From contig JAHECG010000013.1 in NCBI GenBank assembly GCA_024641855.1, positions 2,943 to 54,658 on the forward strand: 51,716 bases of DNA, in the 5' to 3' direction. The stretch comes from Betaproteobacteria bacterium (GTDB lineage: Bacteria > Pseudomonadota > Gammaproteobacteria > Burkholderiales > Thiobacteraceae). This document shows, piece after piece, positions 8,955 to 18,195 of the stretch. The notes below the pieces were generated by a model. The model saw nothing but the letters and a program-made list of their open reading frames with translations, made no database searches and was not told the origin of the DNA. How positions within the stretch are numbered: the stretch's first letter is position 1; each line of letters opens with the position of its first letter. The position numbers and the translations under genes are program-made.

Positions 8955-11327
8955 ATGAACAAGCTTGCAGAAATCGATCAAAACAGTGCGAATGAGGGAA
9001 ATGCCGCTGAATTGGGCAATCAGCTGGCGTTCAGCCGCAAGTTGCAAGGCGTGGCCAATAAAATTCATGCTGCGCGTAATATCGACAATATTCTGCTGGA
9101 AATTGGGACAGAAATCCGTGCCTTGTTAGAAGCGGACCGCGTCACGGTTTATAGCGTCAGCGACGATGGTACCGCCATCGTATCTAAAATCAAAACTGGC
9201 CTAGACGGCTTTAAAGACTTGTCGCTGCGTATTTCGCCCGCGAGTATCGCAGGTTATGTTGCGCTGAATAAGACGGTACTGAATATCACTAATGTTTATG
9301 ATGCGAGTGAGCTTTCCCAGATCAGTGCGGATCTACGGTTTTTGAAAGAGGTCGACCAGAAAACAGGATATGTAACCAAACAAATGTTAGTAGTGCCTAT
9401 CCTTGGCGAGAATCGAGACTTGTTGGGCGTGGTTCAACTCATAAATACACTAACGGGTTTGCCTTTTACAACATTGGCGGTAGAAGGCGTGTGCGATGTT
9501 GCCAAGACGCTGGCGGTTGCTTTCGAGTTACGGCGAAATTTACGCCCCGGCATGAGTACGAAATTTGATTATTTGGTGCGAGAAAACCTGATTTCTGCCG
9601 ACGAGGTCAGCTTGGCTTCACGTGCTGCGCGTAAGCAAGGAAAGCTGCTCGAAGATGTTCTCGTCGACGAATTCCAAATACAGGTGAGTGATGTGGGGAG
9701 ATCGCTTGCGGCTTTTTTTCAAGTTCCCTATGAGCCATTTAACCCAAATCGCATTAAACCCGTCGAGCTGTTAAAAAATCTAAAGCAGGATTTTGTGGAA
9801 TCAAGTCTTTGGGTGCCGATCGAGGATACCCCGATGGGAGTCGTGATCTTATCGCCGGATCCTGAGCGGATTAAAAACGCACGTATCGCTAGTAACGTGT
9901 TTCCCAAACACCAATTGATTTATAAAACCTGCATGAAGCGCGAGTTTATGCAGACCATCGATTTATTTTTTGAAGATAAGGGTGGCGCATCAATTGGCGA
10001 TTTATTGTCCAGCTTGGAAGATGAGGTGGTGGAGGATGTCGCTAGCGATGATCTGAGTGTTGTCATCGACAATGAGCTGGTTAAGCTGGTGAATAAAATT
10101 ATTATCGAAGCATATCAACAAGGGGCTTCCGATATTCATATCGAGTCTGGAAATGGCAAGGACGTGACGCAGGTGCGTTTTCGTCGCGATGGCACGCTGG
10201 GTTCTTACATCGAAGTCCCCGCCAATTACCGAAGCGCCTTAGTTGCACGTTTAAAAATCATGTGCGATCTGGATATTGCCGAAAAAAGGAAGCCACAGGA
10301 CGGTAAGATCAAATTTAAAAAATTTGGTGGGCCAGATATCGAGTTACGCGTTGCCACGATTCCGACTGCTGGTGGTGTCGAAGATATCGTGATGCGGATT
10401 CTTGCTGCAGGCGAACCGATCCCGCTCGATAAGCTCGGCTTGAGCCAGCGCAATTTCGAGACGATTCAAACGATCATTAACAAGCCATATGGCTTGTTTC
10501 TGGTCTGTGGCCCGACCGGATCGGGAAAGACTACCACGCTGCATTCAGTGCTGAAGTTTCTCAATACGCCCGAAACCAAAATCTGGACGGCTGAAGACCC
10601 GGTGGAGATTACGCAAAAAGGCTTAAGGCAGGTGCAAGTGAATCCGAAAGCTGGTCTGACATTTTCAGTGGCCATGCGCGCTTTTTTACGCGCTGATCCG
10701 GATATCATCATGGTCGGCGAGATGCGCGATCAGGAAACCGTCAGTACCGGGATCGAAGCCTCACTCACCGGCCACTTGGTGCTCGCAACACTACACACCA
10801 ATAGTGCGCCAGAATCCATTATTCGCTTATTGGATATGGGGATGGATCCTTTCAATTTCTCCGATGCCTTACTCGGTATTTTGGCGCAGCGTCTGGCTAA
10901 ACGATTGTGTACAAAATGCAAGAAAGCGCACATGGCTAGCACAGATGAAATCAAAGCGTTATTGCACGAATATTGTACTGAGTTGGCGGCTACTGATGCG
11001 TGGAAGCACAATGCCAAAGTAGTAATGGAAGACATTTATCAGGATTGGGTAAAACGATTTGCCGATGCTAAAGGGCAATTCACCTTTTACGAGCCTGTCG
11101 GTTGCAATGCCTGCAATAATTCCGGCTATAAAGGACGGTTGGGTTTGCATGAGCTGCTGGTCGGCAGCGATGCATTGAAAAAAAATATTCAAGAACATGC
11201 GCGCGTTGCTGAATTGCTGGCGACGGCATTGGCAGAAGGGATGCGCACGTTAAAGCAAGATGGTATTGAGCGCGTGTTACAGGGACTAACGGATATGAAA
11301 CAAGTGCGCGCGGTGTGCATCAAGTAA
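8955..11327 (+). CDS. GAF domain-containing GspE/PilB-type secretion ATPase (orphan)
   Basis: Hexameric ATPase of the type II secretion/type IV pilus assembly family. The start at 8955 (MNKLAEID) has a gga site 7 nt upstream; the open frame continues to a GTG at 8910. In the 790-residue product a GAF sensory domain occupies about residues 20-185, an MshEN-like domain about 190-330, and the ATPase about 375-780. Walker A GPTGSGKTTTL is near residue 518, the Walker B block DPDIIMVGEMRD near 582 and the His box LATLHTNSAPES near 605. Two CxxC pairs, near 651 (CTKC) and 717 (CNAC), form the zinc site. No pilin, PilC or secretin gene is adjacent, so its machine lies elsewhere or it has another role. 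Confidence 0.93.
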   Translation: MNKLAEIDQNSANEGNAAELGNQLAFSRKLQGVANKIHAARNIDNILLEIGTEIRALLEADRVTVYSVSDDGTAIVSKIKTGLDGFKDLSLRISPASIAGYVALNKTVLNITNVYDASELSQISADLRFLKEVDQKTGYVTKQMLVVPILGENRDLLGVVQLINTLTGLPFTTLAVEGVCDVAKTLAVAFELRRNLRPGMSTKFDYLVRENLISADEVSLASRAARKQGKLLEDVLVDEFQIQVSDVGRSLAAFFQVPYEPFNPNRIKPVELLKNLKQDFVESSLWVPIEDTPMGVVILSPDPERIKNARIASNVFPKHQLIYKTCMKREFMQTIDLFFEDKGGASIGDLLSSLEDEVVEDVASDDLSVVIDNELVKLVNKIIIEAYQQGASDIHIESGNGKDVTQVRFRRDGTLGSYIEVPANYRSALVARLKIMCDLDIAEKRKPQDGKIKFKKFGGPDIELRVATIPTAGGVEDIVMRILAAGEPIPLDKLGLSQRNFETIQTIINKPYGLFLVCGPTGSGKTTTLHSVLKFLNTPETKIWTAEDPVEITQKGLRQVQVNPKAGLTFSVAMRAFLRADPDIIMVGEMRDQETVSTGIEASLTGHLVLATLHTNSAPESIIRLLDMGMDPFNFSDALLGILAQRLAKRLCTKCKKAHMASTDEIKALLHEYCTELAATDAWKHNAKVVMEDIYQDWVKRFADAKGQFTFYEPVGCNACNNSGYKGRLGLHELLVGSDALKKNIQEHARVAELLATALAEGMRTLKQDGIERVLQGLTDMKQVRAVCIK

Positions 11328-11595
11328 ATGGCTTTGCGTAGAGATTGACGCGGGCGTGCGGTGCACCTTCACTCGATATGCGACGTGCAAGTCATAACGC
11401 CATTTGTCTGCAGAGTCGACCATCCACGGCAGTTTTGATCGCGATTTACGTCACATTACAAATAAGCCATTGGTCAGCCGGTATGGGCATCCATCCTGTA
11501 GCTGCCTCCTGTTTTGCATAATATTTTTCAGTAATTCAATCGACTATCCGCGCAAACGCTAGGTAACTAATTGGTAAGCTAGGTTGCGTGAAAAA
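11328..11595. other. Non-coding stretch upstream of the candidate sRNA
   Basis: No credible protein gene is visible between the ATPase stop and the sigma-54-type promoter. A short direct repeat gctaggt occurs shortly upstream of the promoter and could belong to an activator-binding region, but no specific factor can be named. Confidence 0.5.
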
Positions 11596-11611
11596 TGGCA
11601 TACAGATTGCA
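11596..11611 (+). promoter_or_regulatory. Sigma-54 (RpoN)-type -24/-12 promoter
   Basis: The sequence tggcat-acaga-ttgca has the GG (11597-11598) and GC (11609-11610) dinucleotides exactly 12 nt apart, matching the consensus TGGCAC-N5-TTGCA at all but one of the conserved positions. The predicted transcription start is near 11622. It points away from the leftward M48 gene and leads straight into the candidate small RNA. Confidence 0.7.
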
Positions 11612-11621
11612 AGTCTATGTC

Positions 11622-11716
11622 ATGCAGGCTACGCGAATGCGTGGCTTGTATCGGGAATCTCTCCTCTCCTTGATCCGAGCTTGGCCGGGTGGTTTGACCA
11701 CCCGGCTTCTTTTTTT
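11622..11716 (+). ncRNA. Candidate sigma-54-dependent small regulatory RNA
   Basis: Between the sigma-54-type promoter and an intrinsic terminator lies about 95 nt with clear RNA organisation. A 10-bp stem-loop (11625-11634 with 11639-11648, loop gaat) comes first. A 14-nt all-pyrimidine stretch tctctcctctcctt (11658-11671) follows, potentially presented in a loop closed by tcgg/ccga and able to pair with Shine-Dalgarno sequences. The terminator hairpin ends the transcript. No plausible small protein is encoded. This is inference from promoter, structure and terminator; it does not match a named sRNA I can recall. Confidence 0.65.
11684..11716 (+). terminator. Intrinsic terminator of the candidate sRNA
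   Basis: A perfect 10-bp stem, gccgggtggt (11684-11693) and accacccggc (11697-11706), with a 3-nt loop is followed by ttcttttttt (11707-11716). The T-run is only on the plus-strand side, so it serves a rightward transcript, and no rightward protein gene ends here. The leftward M48 gene stops at its edge. Confidence 0.9.
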
Positions 11717-12542
11717 AGTGCGCAGCTTTCTGGCGTCTGGCATTTTCATACAGCGGTAGGACGCTGGGTAGATGGGCCTCGATATCGTTAATGCGGTTTG
11801 TCGGGTCGGGGTGGGTGCTTAAGAGTTCCGGTGGACTGCCGCCAGTTGACATCATTTTGCGCCATACGCTGACTGCATCGCGCGGGTCATAACCGGCACG
11901 TGCCATCAACTCCAAGCCAATGCGATCGGCTTCACGTTCTTTTTCACGGGAGAACGGCAGTGTTAACCCAATCTGTGCGGCGTTGCCGAGCAAACTGGCA
12001 CTGCTTTGATCGAGTTTTAGAGCGCTAGACAGGATGTTTAATCCGACTTGCTCCGCCAGCGCTTGGGACATTGCTTCGCGAGTATGCTCACGCAAGGCAT
12101 GCGCAATTTCGTGCCCCATCACAGCGGCGATTTCATTGTCCGTCAGCTTGAGTCCGTCTAATAATCCAGTGTAAATGGCCATTTTTCCGCCAGCGGCACA
12201 ATACGCGTTGATCTCTTTGCTGGTAATAATATTGACTTCCCATTTCCAATGACGCGTATCCGGACGAAAGACGGTCGCTTGTTCGATTAATCCGAGCGCA
12301 ATGGCGCGAACACGTCCTGTTTGTCGTGGGTTGACATTTAAAGCCCCGGCTTTTGCATACTTGTCTTTTTCTTGCGCATAGAAGGTAGCGGCCCCGCGTT
12401 CGGCTTCCTGCGAGGAAACGATCAGCAATTGTTTGCGTTCGACGCCCACAGCTCCGCGTTGGGTGGTGCTGGTACAACCGGCGGTAAACGCCAGTGTAAT
12501 GATGAGTGCAACGATACGAAGGTTGGAGATAAACGAGGCCAT
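11715..12542 (-). CDS. M48 family zinc metallopeptidase, lipoprotein
   Basis: Envelope protease of the BepA/LoiP type. The 275-residue product begins with a lipoprotein signal ending LAFTAGC, with Cys23 as the lipidation site, followed by TST. The zinc motif HEIAH is at residues 144-148 and the third ligand lies in EREAD (Glu202). An aagga site stands 8 nt before the ATG at 12542. It is the last gene of a leftward queG-murI-M48 run, 22 nt after murI. Such proteases degrade misfolded outer-membrane proteins in other species; the substrate here is unknown. Confidence 0.93.
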   Translation of the reverse strand: MASFISNLRIVALIITLAFTAGCTSTTQRGAVGVERKQLLIVSSQEAERGAATFYAQEKDKYAKAGALNVNPRQTGRVRAIALGLIEQATVFRPDTRHWKWEVNIITSKEINAYCAAGGKMAIYTGLLDGLKLTDNEIAAVMGHEIAHALREHTREAMSQALAEQVGLNILSSALKLDQSSASLLGNAAQIGLTLPFSREKEREADRIGLELMARAGYDPRDAVSVWRKMMSTGGSPPELLSTHPDPTNRINDIEAHLPSVLPLYENARRQKAAH

Positions 12543-12564
12543 CGAGCATATCCTTAGACGTGTT

Positions 12565-13371
12565 TTACCATTTCACGAGATGTACGTTCGGCAACGCCCG
12601 CCCTAAAAATCGTTCGCCGATTGTTTGAAACCGTAGCGGTACATCGGTGACATAAAAATCATAGCGTGGTTTGGTTTTATTCGGATTGCCGATCTGTTGT
12701 TCTTTGAGTAGTGCGGCGGTGTGTTGCGCCATGGCCTGGGCGGAGTCGATGAGGCGCACCGATGGCCCGACCACTTCTTGCAACAGCGGCTTCAACAGTG
12801 GGTAATGGGTGCAGCCAAGCACTAAGGTATCAACTTCTTGTGCGAGTACCGTTCTTAGGTAATCTTGTGCAGCAAGCCGGGTCACAGGGTGGTCGAGCCA
12901 GCCTTCTTCCACCAACGGTACGAACAGTGCGCACGCTTGTGAATACACGCGAACGGTAGGGTCGCTACGATGAATGGCTTGCGCATAGGCATCGCTGTTG
13001 ATGGTGGTGGGCGTGCCGATGACGCCGATTTGTTGATTGCGTGTCGCAGCGAGTGCACCGATAGCGCCGGCGTCGATGACATCCAGCACGGGTACGTTGG
13101 ATAAGGCATGGACTTTTTCAGCCGCGACTGCTGCCATCGTATTACACGCGATAATTAGCAACTTGACTTGTTTTTCGAGCAAAAAATTTGCGATCTGGGT
13201 GGTGTAATAGTCGATGGTTTCAACCGACTTCACGCCATACGGCACCCGTGCGGTATCGCCGAAGTAAATGATGTTTTCAAACGGAAGGCGCTCCATCAGT
13301 GCGCGCACCACCGTCAGACCGCCGATGCCGGAGTCAAAAACGCCGATGGGGGATTTAGGGTCGATTTTCAT
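12565..13371 (-). CDS. murI: Glutamate racemase
   Basis: Converts L-glutamate to D-glutamate for peptidoglycan. The start MKIDPKSP at 13371 gives 268 residues, the family norm; the frame extends upstream into queG but that extension is not conserved-looking. Catalytic features are FDSGIGG (Asp), GDTARVPYG, the first cysteine in IIACNTM and the second in LGCTHYPLL. The gene starts 13 nt after queG ends. A tataat-like string just before the start has no matching -35 and is probably chance. Confidence 0.96.
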   Translation of the reverse strand: MKIDPKSPIGVFDSGIGGLTVVRALMERLPFENIIYFGDTARVPYGVKSVETIDYYTTQIANFLLEKQVKLLIIACNTMAAVAAEKVHALSNVPVLDVIDAGAIGALAATRNQQIGVIGTPTTINSDAYAQAIHRSDPTVRVYSQACALFVPLVEEGWLDHPVTRLAAQDYLRTVLAQEVDTLVLGCTHYPLLKPLLQEVVGPSVRLIDSAQAMAQHTAALLKEQQIGNPNKTKPRYDFYVTDVPLRFQTIGERFLGRALPNVHLVKW

Positions 13372-13384
13372 GGGCGGGATTATA

Positions 13385-14434
13385 TCAGTCCAACCCATGC
13401 TGTCGGAGTGCCCATGCCGTGTGTTCGCGTACCAACGACGAAGGGTGGTCGCGTCGCGTTTGCAGTGCTGCGATGATCGCGGGAGCGGAAGGTGCATTAC
13501 CTAACGCTACGGCAATATTGCGTAGCCATTGCGCATGCCCGATACGACGGATCGCGCTGCCTTGCAGGTTGGAATCAAAGTCGCTTTCGTTCCAGGCGAA
13601 TAAGTCGATCAAGTGCGCATCGTCTAAATGATGGCGTGGGTGAAAATCCATTTCATGCGTGCTCTGCGCGAATTTATTCCAGGGGCAGACCAATTGGCAA
13701 TCATCGCAGCCATAAATGCGGTTACCGAGCAGGGGGCGCAGTGCTTCCGGGATGGCCTCTTTGAGTTCGATGGTGAGGTAGGAAATGCAGCGTCGTGCAT
13801 CGACTTGGTAGGGCGCAGTAATAGCGTGGGTCGGGCAGATGTCGATGCAAGACTGGCAAGTACCGCAATGATTTTCGGTGGGCGCATCAATGGGTAAATC
13901 CAAATCAGTATAAATCTCACCCAAAAAAAACCACGAACCATGTTCGCGTTGTAGTAATAAGGTATGTTTACCACGCCAGCCCAAGCCAGCTTGCTGTGCC
14001 AGTTCCACTTCCATCACCGGCGCGCTATCGGTGAAGATGCGATGTTGAAATAGGCCGATGGATTGCGTGATGCGATCTGCCAATTTTTGCAGGCGCGAAC
14101 GCATCAGTTTGTGATAATCGCGGCCCAAGGCGTAACGTGAAATAAAAGCGCTCTGTGGGTCATGCAGAACTGCCCAGCTATCGCGTGTATGTGGTGGCCG
14201 ATAGTCAAGACGGGCGCTGATCACACGCAGCGTGCCCGGTACGAGTTGCGCCGGTCGAGTGCGTTTCGTGCCGTGTTTTGCCATATAATCCATTGCGCCA
14301 TGCTTACCTGCTGCCAACCATTCCAACAAGCGCTGTTCTGCCTGCGGCAGATCGACGCCAGCGATGCCGATGGCTTGAAAGCCGAGTTCTATTCCCCAGT
14401 TTTTAATTTGTGCTGCGAGTTGCTGCGAATCCAT
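13385..14434 (-). CDS. queG: Epoxyqueuosine reductase QueG
   Basis: Cobalamin-dependent iron-sulfur enzyme performing the last step of queuosine synthesis in tRNA. The start MDSQQLAAQ at 14434 (349 residues) is preferred to 14458 because it fits the family N-terminus. It contains the two ferredoxin-type clusters: CGTCQSCIDICPTHA and, after a Cys in RRCISYL, CDDCQLVCPWN. The C-terminus is a HEAT-like segment (LRNIAVALGN ... VREHTAWAL). It diverges from tsaE across about 118 nt and leads murI and the M48 gene. Confidence 0.96.
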   Translation of the reverse strand: MDSQQLAAQIKNWGIELGFQAIGIAGVDLPQAEQRLLEWLAAGKHGAMDYMAKHGTKRTRPAQLVPGTLRVISARLDYRPPHTRDSWAVLHDPQSAFISRYALGRDYHKLMRSRLQKLADRITQSIGLFQHRIFTDSAPVMEVELAQQAGLGWRGKHTLLLQREHGSWFFLGEIYTDLDLPIDAPTENHCGTCQSCIDICPTHAITAPYQVDARRCISYLTIELKEAIPEALRPLLGNRIYGCDDCQLVCPWNKFAQSTHEMDFHPRHHLDDAHLIDLFAWNESDFDSNLQGSAIRRIGHAQWLRNIAVALGNAPSAPAIIAALQTRRDHPSSLVREHTAWALRQHGLD

Positions 14435-14552
14435 GCGGGGCATCATAGCAAAAAACAATTTTTACCACAGATATCTAGACGATTTGTAAGCTGCTCAGCG
14501 CGCTTAGGCGCTTCAATGGTGCATGATTTTGGTTTTAAGTTGGGTGCGATCC

Positions 14553-15020
14553 ATGCATGAAATCGATTTAGCAAATGAAGATGCGACACTCGCATTCGGG
14601 GCGCAACTTGCGCAGGCGCTGATGCCGGGGTTGACGATTTACCTGGAGGGTGACTTGGGTGCAGGTAAAACGACACTCACGCGCGGGGTGTTGCGAGGCT
14701 TGGGATATACCGGAAAAGTCAAAAGTCCGACCTATACCCTACTTGAACTTTATACCATTTCGAGCTTATACTTGTATCACTTTGATTTTTATCGGTTCGC
14801 CGATCCGCAGGAATGGGTCGATGCAGGCTTCCGCGATTATTTTAATTCGGACAGCGTGTGCATCGTGGAATGGCCGGAAAAAGCCGGTGAATTTCTTCCC
14901 ACGCCGGACTTACGAATTGAAATAAGCGCGCAGCAAAGTGGACGAAGTCTCCATGTCCATGCAGAAACGGAGGCGGGCAAGCAGTGTTTGATGCGGTTAA
15001 ATTCAGTAGAGAAATCTTAG
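14553..15020 (+). CDS. tsaE: tRNA threonylcarbamoyladenosine biosynthesis ATPase TsaE
   Basis: ATPase partner of TsaB/TsaD in making t6A37 of tRNA. The start MHEIDLANED at 14553 gives 155 residues; the open frame runs a further ten codons upstream. Visible are Walker A GDLGAGKTTLTRG, the switch-like SPTYTLLELY, HFDFYR and the ending block VEWPEKAGEFLP. The last 37 nt overlap the start of amiC, a sign of translational coupling. The order tsaE-amiC-mutL-miaA is classic for betaproteobacteria. Confidence 0.95.
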   Translation: MHEIDLANEDATLAFGAQLAQALMPGLTIYLEGDLGAGKTTLTRGVLRGLGYTGKVKSPTYTLLELYTISSLYLYHFDFYRFADPQEWVDAGFRDYFNSDSVCIVEWPEKAGEFLPTPDLRIEISAQQSGRSLHVHAETEAGKQCLMRLNSVEKS

Positions 15021-16330
15021 CGTCGTTAACCCGCATTGGAATTCTATTGTGCGTGTTTTCTGTACCCGCATTCGCTCAGCCCACGATCAAAATTAGCGCA
15101 ACGCGCGTTTGGCCTGCGGCTGAATATACGCGAATTACCTTAGAATCCAAGCAACCCATCAACTACAAGCATTTTTTAGTAGATAGTCCGGATCGTATGG
15201 TGATCGATTTGGATAATGTCGAACTTGATACTACGTTGTCGCAACTATCCGGCAAGGTCGGCACAGATGATCCTTTTATCAAAGCGGTTCGCGTTGCGCG
15301 TTTCAAGCCGGGTGTAGTGCGCTTGGTGTTGGATTTGAAGACAGAGGTCAAGCCTTCCGTTTTCACCGTAAAACCGTATGGCGATTATGGGCACCGTTTG
15401 GTATTGGATATTTATCCGACGCATCCGGTGGATCCTTTATTGGCCTTGATGCAAACAGAGAGTCCAAGCGATGCTGCTGCAGGTTTGAGTCCGACGCAGC
15501 AAGTCGCAAAAGGGGAGAGAGCTACTCCGGAAAAAGGGCAAGCCGTGATAGCGGCAGAAGAAAAGGCCATCAATCCCAAGAAATCTAAAAAGGATAAATC
15601 TGCGCCGGATTTGGTGCGCTTGGTTACGGTTGCCGTTGATGCGGGCCACGGGGGTGAAGACCCCGGTGCCAAAGGTCGGCAAGGGACTTTGGAAAAAGCC
15701 GTCACATTTTCTATTGCGAAACGCGTCAAAGCCAAACTTGATCAAGAAGAAAATATGCGTGGTGTGTTGACACGTGATGGTGATTATTTCGTTCCCCTCG
15801 GAAATAGAGTGGTTAAGGCGCGCAAGGTTTCAGCGGACTTGTTTGTTTCGATTCACGCAGATGCCTTTAACAAACCCGATGCACGTGGCTCATCGGTGTT
15901 TGCGCTTTCAGAGAATGGCGCAAGTAGCGCTGCGGCACGCTGGTTGGCGAAGCGGGAAAATGATGCCGATCTCATCGGTGGGGTGAACATCGATGTCAAA
16001 GATAAATATTTGAAGCAAACGCTGTTGGACTTATCGCAAACCGCGACCATCAACGACAGCATGAAATTAGCAAAGGCTGTCCTCTCCGAATTGGGTGGCA
16101 TCAATACCCTGCACAAAGGCGCTGTTGAACAAGCGGGTTTTGCTGTGCTGAAAGCGCCGGACATCCCTTCGATCCTGGTCGAAACTGCCTTCATTACTAA
16201 TCCTGAAGAAGAGGCACGTTTGGGCGATGAAGACTATCAAGACAAGATTGCCGAAGCTATCGTTGCCGGCATCAAACGTTACTTTGCCAACAACCCACCC
16301 TTGGCAAGATCTAAACTGGCACGGAATTAA
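14984..16330 (+). CDS. amiC: N-acetylmuramoyl-L-alanine amidase (AmiC type, AMIN + Amidase_3)
   Basis: Periplasmic zinc amidase that splits peptidoglycan at division septa. The GTG start at 14984 lies inside the tsaE end with ggagg about 10 nt upstream. The 448-residue product has a signal peptide (TRIGILLCVFSVPAFA), an AMIN targeting domain (about 35-145), a charged linker rich in Lys/Ala (about 150-205) and an Amidase_3 domain (about 210-435). Zinc and catalytic residues appear in DAGHGGEDPGA, TLEKAV, SIHADAF and ILVETAFITNPEE. The insertion around KRENDADLIGG is typical of division amidases with a regulatory helix. Confidence 0.96.
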   Translation: MFDAVKFSREILASLTRIGILLCVFSVPAFAQPTIKISATRVWPAAEYTRITLESKQPINYKHFLVDSPDRMVIDLDNVELDTTLSQLSGKVGTDDPFIKAVRVARFKPGVVRLVLDLKTEVKPSVFTVKPYGDYGHRLVLDIYPTHPVDPLLALMQTESPSDAAAGLSPTQQVAKGERATPEKGQAVIAAEEKAINPKKSKKDKSAPDLVRLVTVAVDAGHGGEDPGAKGRQGTLEKAVTFSIAKRVKAKLDQEENMRGVLTRDGDYFVPLGNRVVKARKVSADLFVSIHADAFNKPDARGSSVFALSENGASSAAARWLAKRENDADLIGGVNIDVKDKYLKQTLLDLSQTATINDSMKLAKAVLSELGGINTLHKGAVEQAGFAVLKAPDIPSILVETAFITNPEEEARLGDEDYQDKIAEAIVAGIKRYFANNPPLARSKLARN

Positions 16331-16392
16331 GCCCAGCCGATTCTAACGAAGGCACGATAGAAGCTGGACTTGCCGCGTTATAATGCGGTGCT

Positions 16393-18195
16393 ATGTCTGG
16401 TATTCATTTACTCCCCGATTTACTGATCAATCAAATCGCCGCTGGCGAAGTGGTTGAGCGTCCTGCTTCCGCGCTTAAAGAGTTGCTTGAAAATAGCGTC
16501 GATGCCGGTGCGACTGCAATCGAAGTGCGGTTGGTGGAAGGCGGCATGAAGTTGATTCAAATCACCGACAATGGCACTGGAATCCCGGTTGCGGAATTGC
16601 CGCTGGCGTTAGCACGGCATGCGACCAGTAAGATTGCCAGCCTAGATGATCTGGAGCGCGTCGGTAGTTTGGGTTTTCGTGGTGAAGCGTTAGCGAGTAT
16701 TGCTTCGGTTACGCGCATTGCGCTCACGAGTCGCAGCCACGATGAAGAACATGCCTGGCTTGTAGAAGGGGAAGGCGGTGCCTTGATGGCGCCACAGCCA
16801 GCGGCACACCCGATCGGCACCACCATCGCTGCACGCGATTTGTATTTCAATACGCCGGCCCGGCGTAAATTTCTTAAAACCGAAGCCACCGAGTATGCGC
16901 ATTGTGAGGAGATGTTTAAACGCATTGCGCTCGCGCATCCGGCGATCGGCTTTACCTTGCAGCACAATGCACGCGTCGCCTGGCATTTGCGCCCGAGTGA
17001 CTTGGCGACTCGCGTGCACGCCATTTTGGGTGAGGAATTCTCGCAAGCGGCGTTGGCGGTTGCGGTGGAAGCGACAGATTTATGCGTGCGTGGTTTTGCT
17101 GGTGTTCCAGCCTATTCGCGGGCCAGCCGCGATGCGCAGTATTGCTTTGTGAATGGACGCTTTGTCCGCGACAAGTTAATCGCGCATGCGCTGCGCGAAG
17201 CTTACAAAGATGTGTTGCACCAGGCACGTCATCCGGCTTACGTGTTGTTTTTGACGCTCGATCCAACAGGGGTCGATGTAAATGTGCATCCGACGAAAAT
17301 TGAAGTACGGTTCCGCGATAGTCGTGCCGTACATCAATTTTTATATCACGCAGTGCATCAAGCGCTGGCGCGATCGGGTGGCGAAGACGTCGGCAATCAT
17401 GCATCGGCTTCGGCTTTCTTTCCGCAAGGCACGACTCCGGCAAGCGCTTTTGGGTATTCAGCATCGCGTTTTACGCCTCAGGCGCGGCCGGTGCAAAGCT
17501 ATATGCCTTTGGTTGTCAATGAAGCGCAAGCGAGCCCGCTCTATGCGACGTTATTTGCGGGGGCGAGCGAGACCCAGGCGCCACTCGCGCCGATGCCTGA
17601 GCACAGTGAATTTCCACCTTTGGGTTATGCGTTGGGGCAGTTGCACGGCATTTATATTCTGGCGCAAAACCAAGCTGGATTGGTGTTGGTGGATATGCAT
17701 GCGGCGCATGAGCGCGTGGTCTATGAGAAACTGAAACGAGCCTTGGATTTAAGTGCGGTGCCGACACAGCCTTTGCTGACGCCCGCCGCACTGAATGTCA
17801 GTCCTTTGGATGTGGCGACGGTTGCAGAGCAGGGCGCAATTCTTATGCAGTTGGGTTTTGAAATGGCGGTTTTGTCACCCAGCAGCATTGCGGTGCGTTC
17901 CATTCCTGCGCTGTTGCAAGATGCCGATCCGAACGAATTGGCACGTGCCGTTTTGCAAGATTTACGTGAATTCGGCGCCAGCCGCGTGCTTACCGAACGT
18001 CGCAACGAATTATTGGGCGATATGGCGTGCCATGGTTCGGTACGCGCCAATCGCCGTTTAACCCTACCGGAGATGAATGCCTTGCTGCGCGAGATGGAGG
18101 CAACCGAGCGTGCCGATCAGTGTAATCATGGGCGACCGACTTGGTTTCAGATGAGCATGGCGGATTTAGACAAACTGTTCATGCGCGGCAAGTGA
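16393..18195 (+). CDS. mutL: DNA mismatch repair protein MutL
   Basis: Couples MutS recognition to strand removal. The 600-residue protein has the GHKL ATPase N-terminus ([37 protein letters not shown]), a proline-rich linker (about 350-410) and a dimerisation domain. The latter contains [12 protein letters not shown], which fits the endonuclease motif DQHA(x)2E(x)4E with Met for Gln, plus ACHGSVRAN and CNHGRPT. This indicates a nicking MutL, as expected in bacteria without MutH. The stop overlaps the miaA start as gtga. Confidence 0.97.
   Translation: MSGIHLLPDLLINQIAAGEVVERPASALKELLENSVDAGATAIEVRLVEGGMKLIQITDNGTGIPVAELPLALARHATSKIASLDDLERVGSLGFRGEALASIASVTRIALTSRSHDEEHAWLVEGEGGALMAPQPAAHPIGTTIAARDLYFNTPARRKFLKTEATEYAHCEEMFKRIALAHPAIGFTLQHNARVAWHLRPSDLATRVHAILGEEFSQAALAVAVEATDLCVRGFAGVPAYSRASRDAQYCFVNGRFVRDKLIAHALREAYKDVLHQARHPAYVLFLTLDPTGVDVNVHPTKIEVRFRDSRAVHQFLYHAVHQALARSGGEDVGNHASASAFFPQGTTPASAFGYSASRFTPQARPVQSYMPLVVNEAQASPLYATLFAGASETQAPLAPMPEHSEFPPLGYALGQLHGIYILAQNQAGLVLVDMHAAHERVVYEKLKRALDLSAVPTQPLLTPAALNVSPLDVATVAEQGAILMQLGFEMAVLSPSSIAVRSIPALLQDADPNELARAVLQDLREFGASRVLTERRNELLGDMACHGSVRANRRLTLPEMNALLREMEATERADQCNHGRPTWFQMSMADLDKLFMRGK

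Noticed and set aside
11588-11791. 67-codon plus-strand frame across the candidate sRNA
   Set aside because: It begins before the predicted transcript start, passes through the terminator hairpin and T-run, and overlaps the M48 gene antisense.
13379-13384. tataat string just upstream of murI on the minus strand
   Set aside because: No -35 element lies at a suitable distance, and murI is only 13 nt after queG in an apparent operon.
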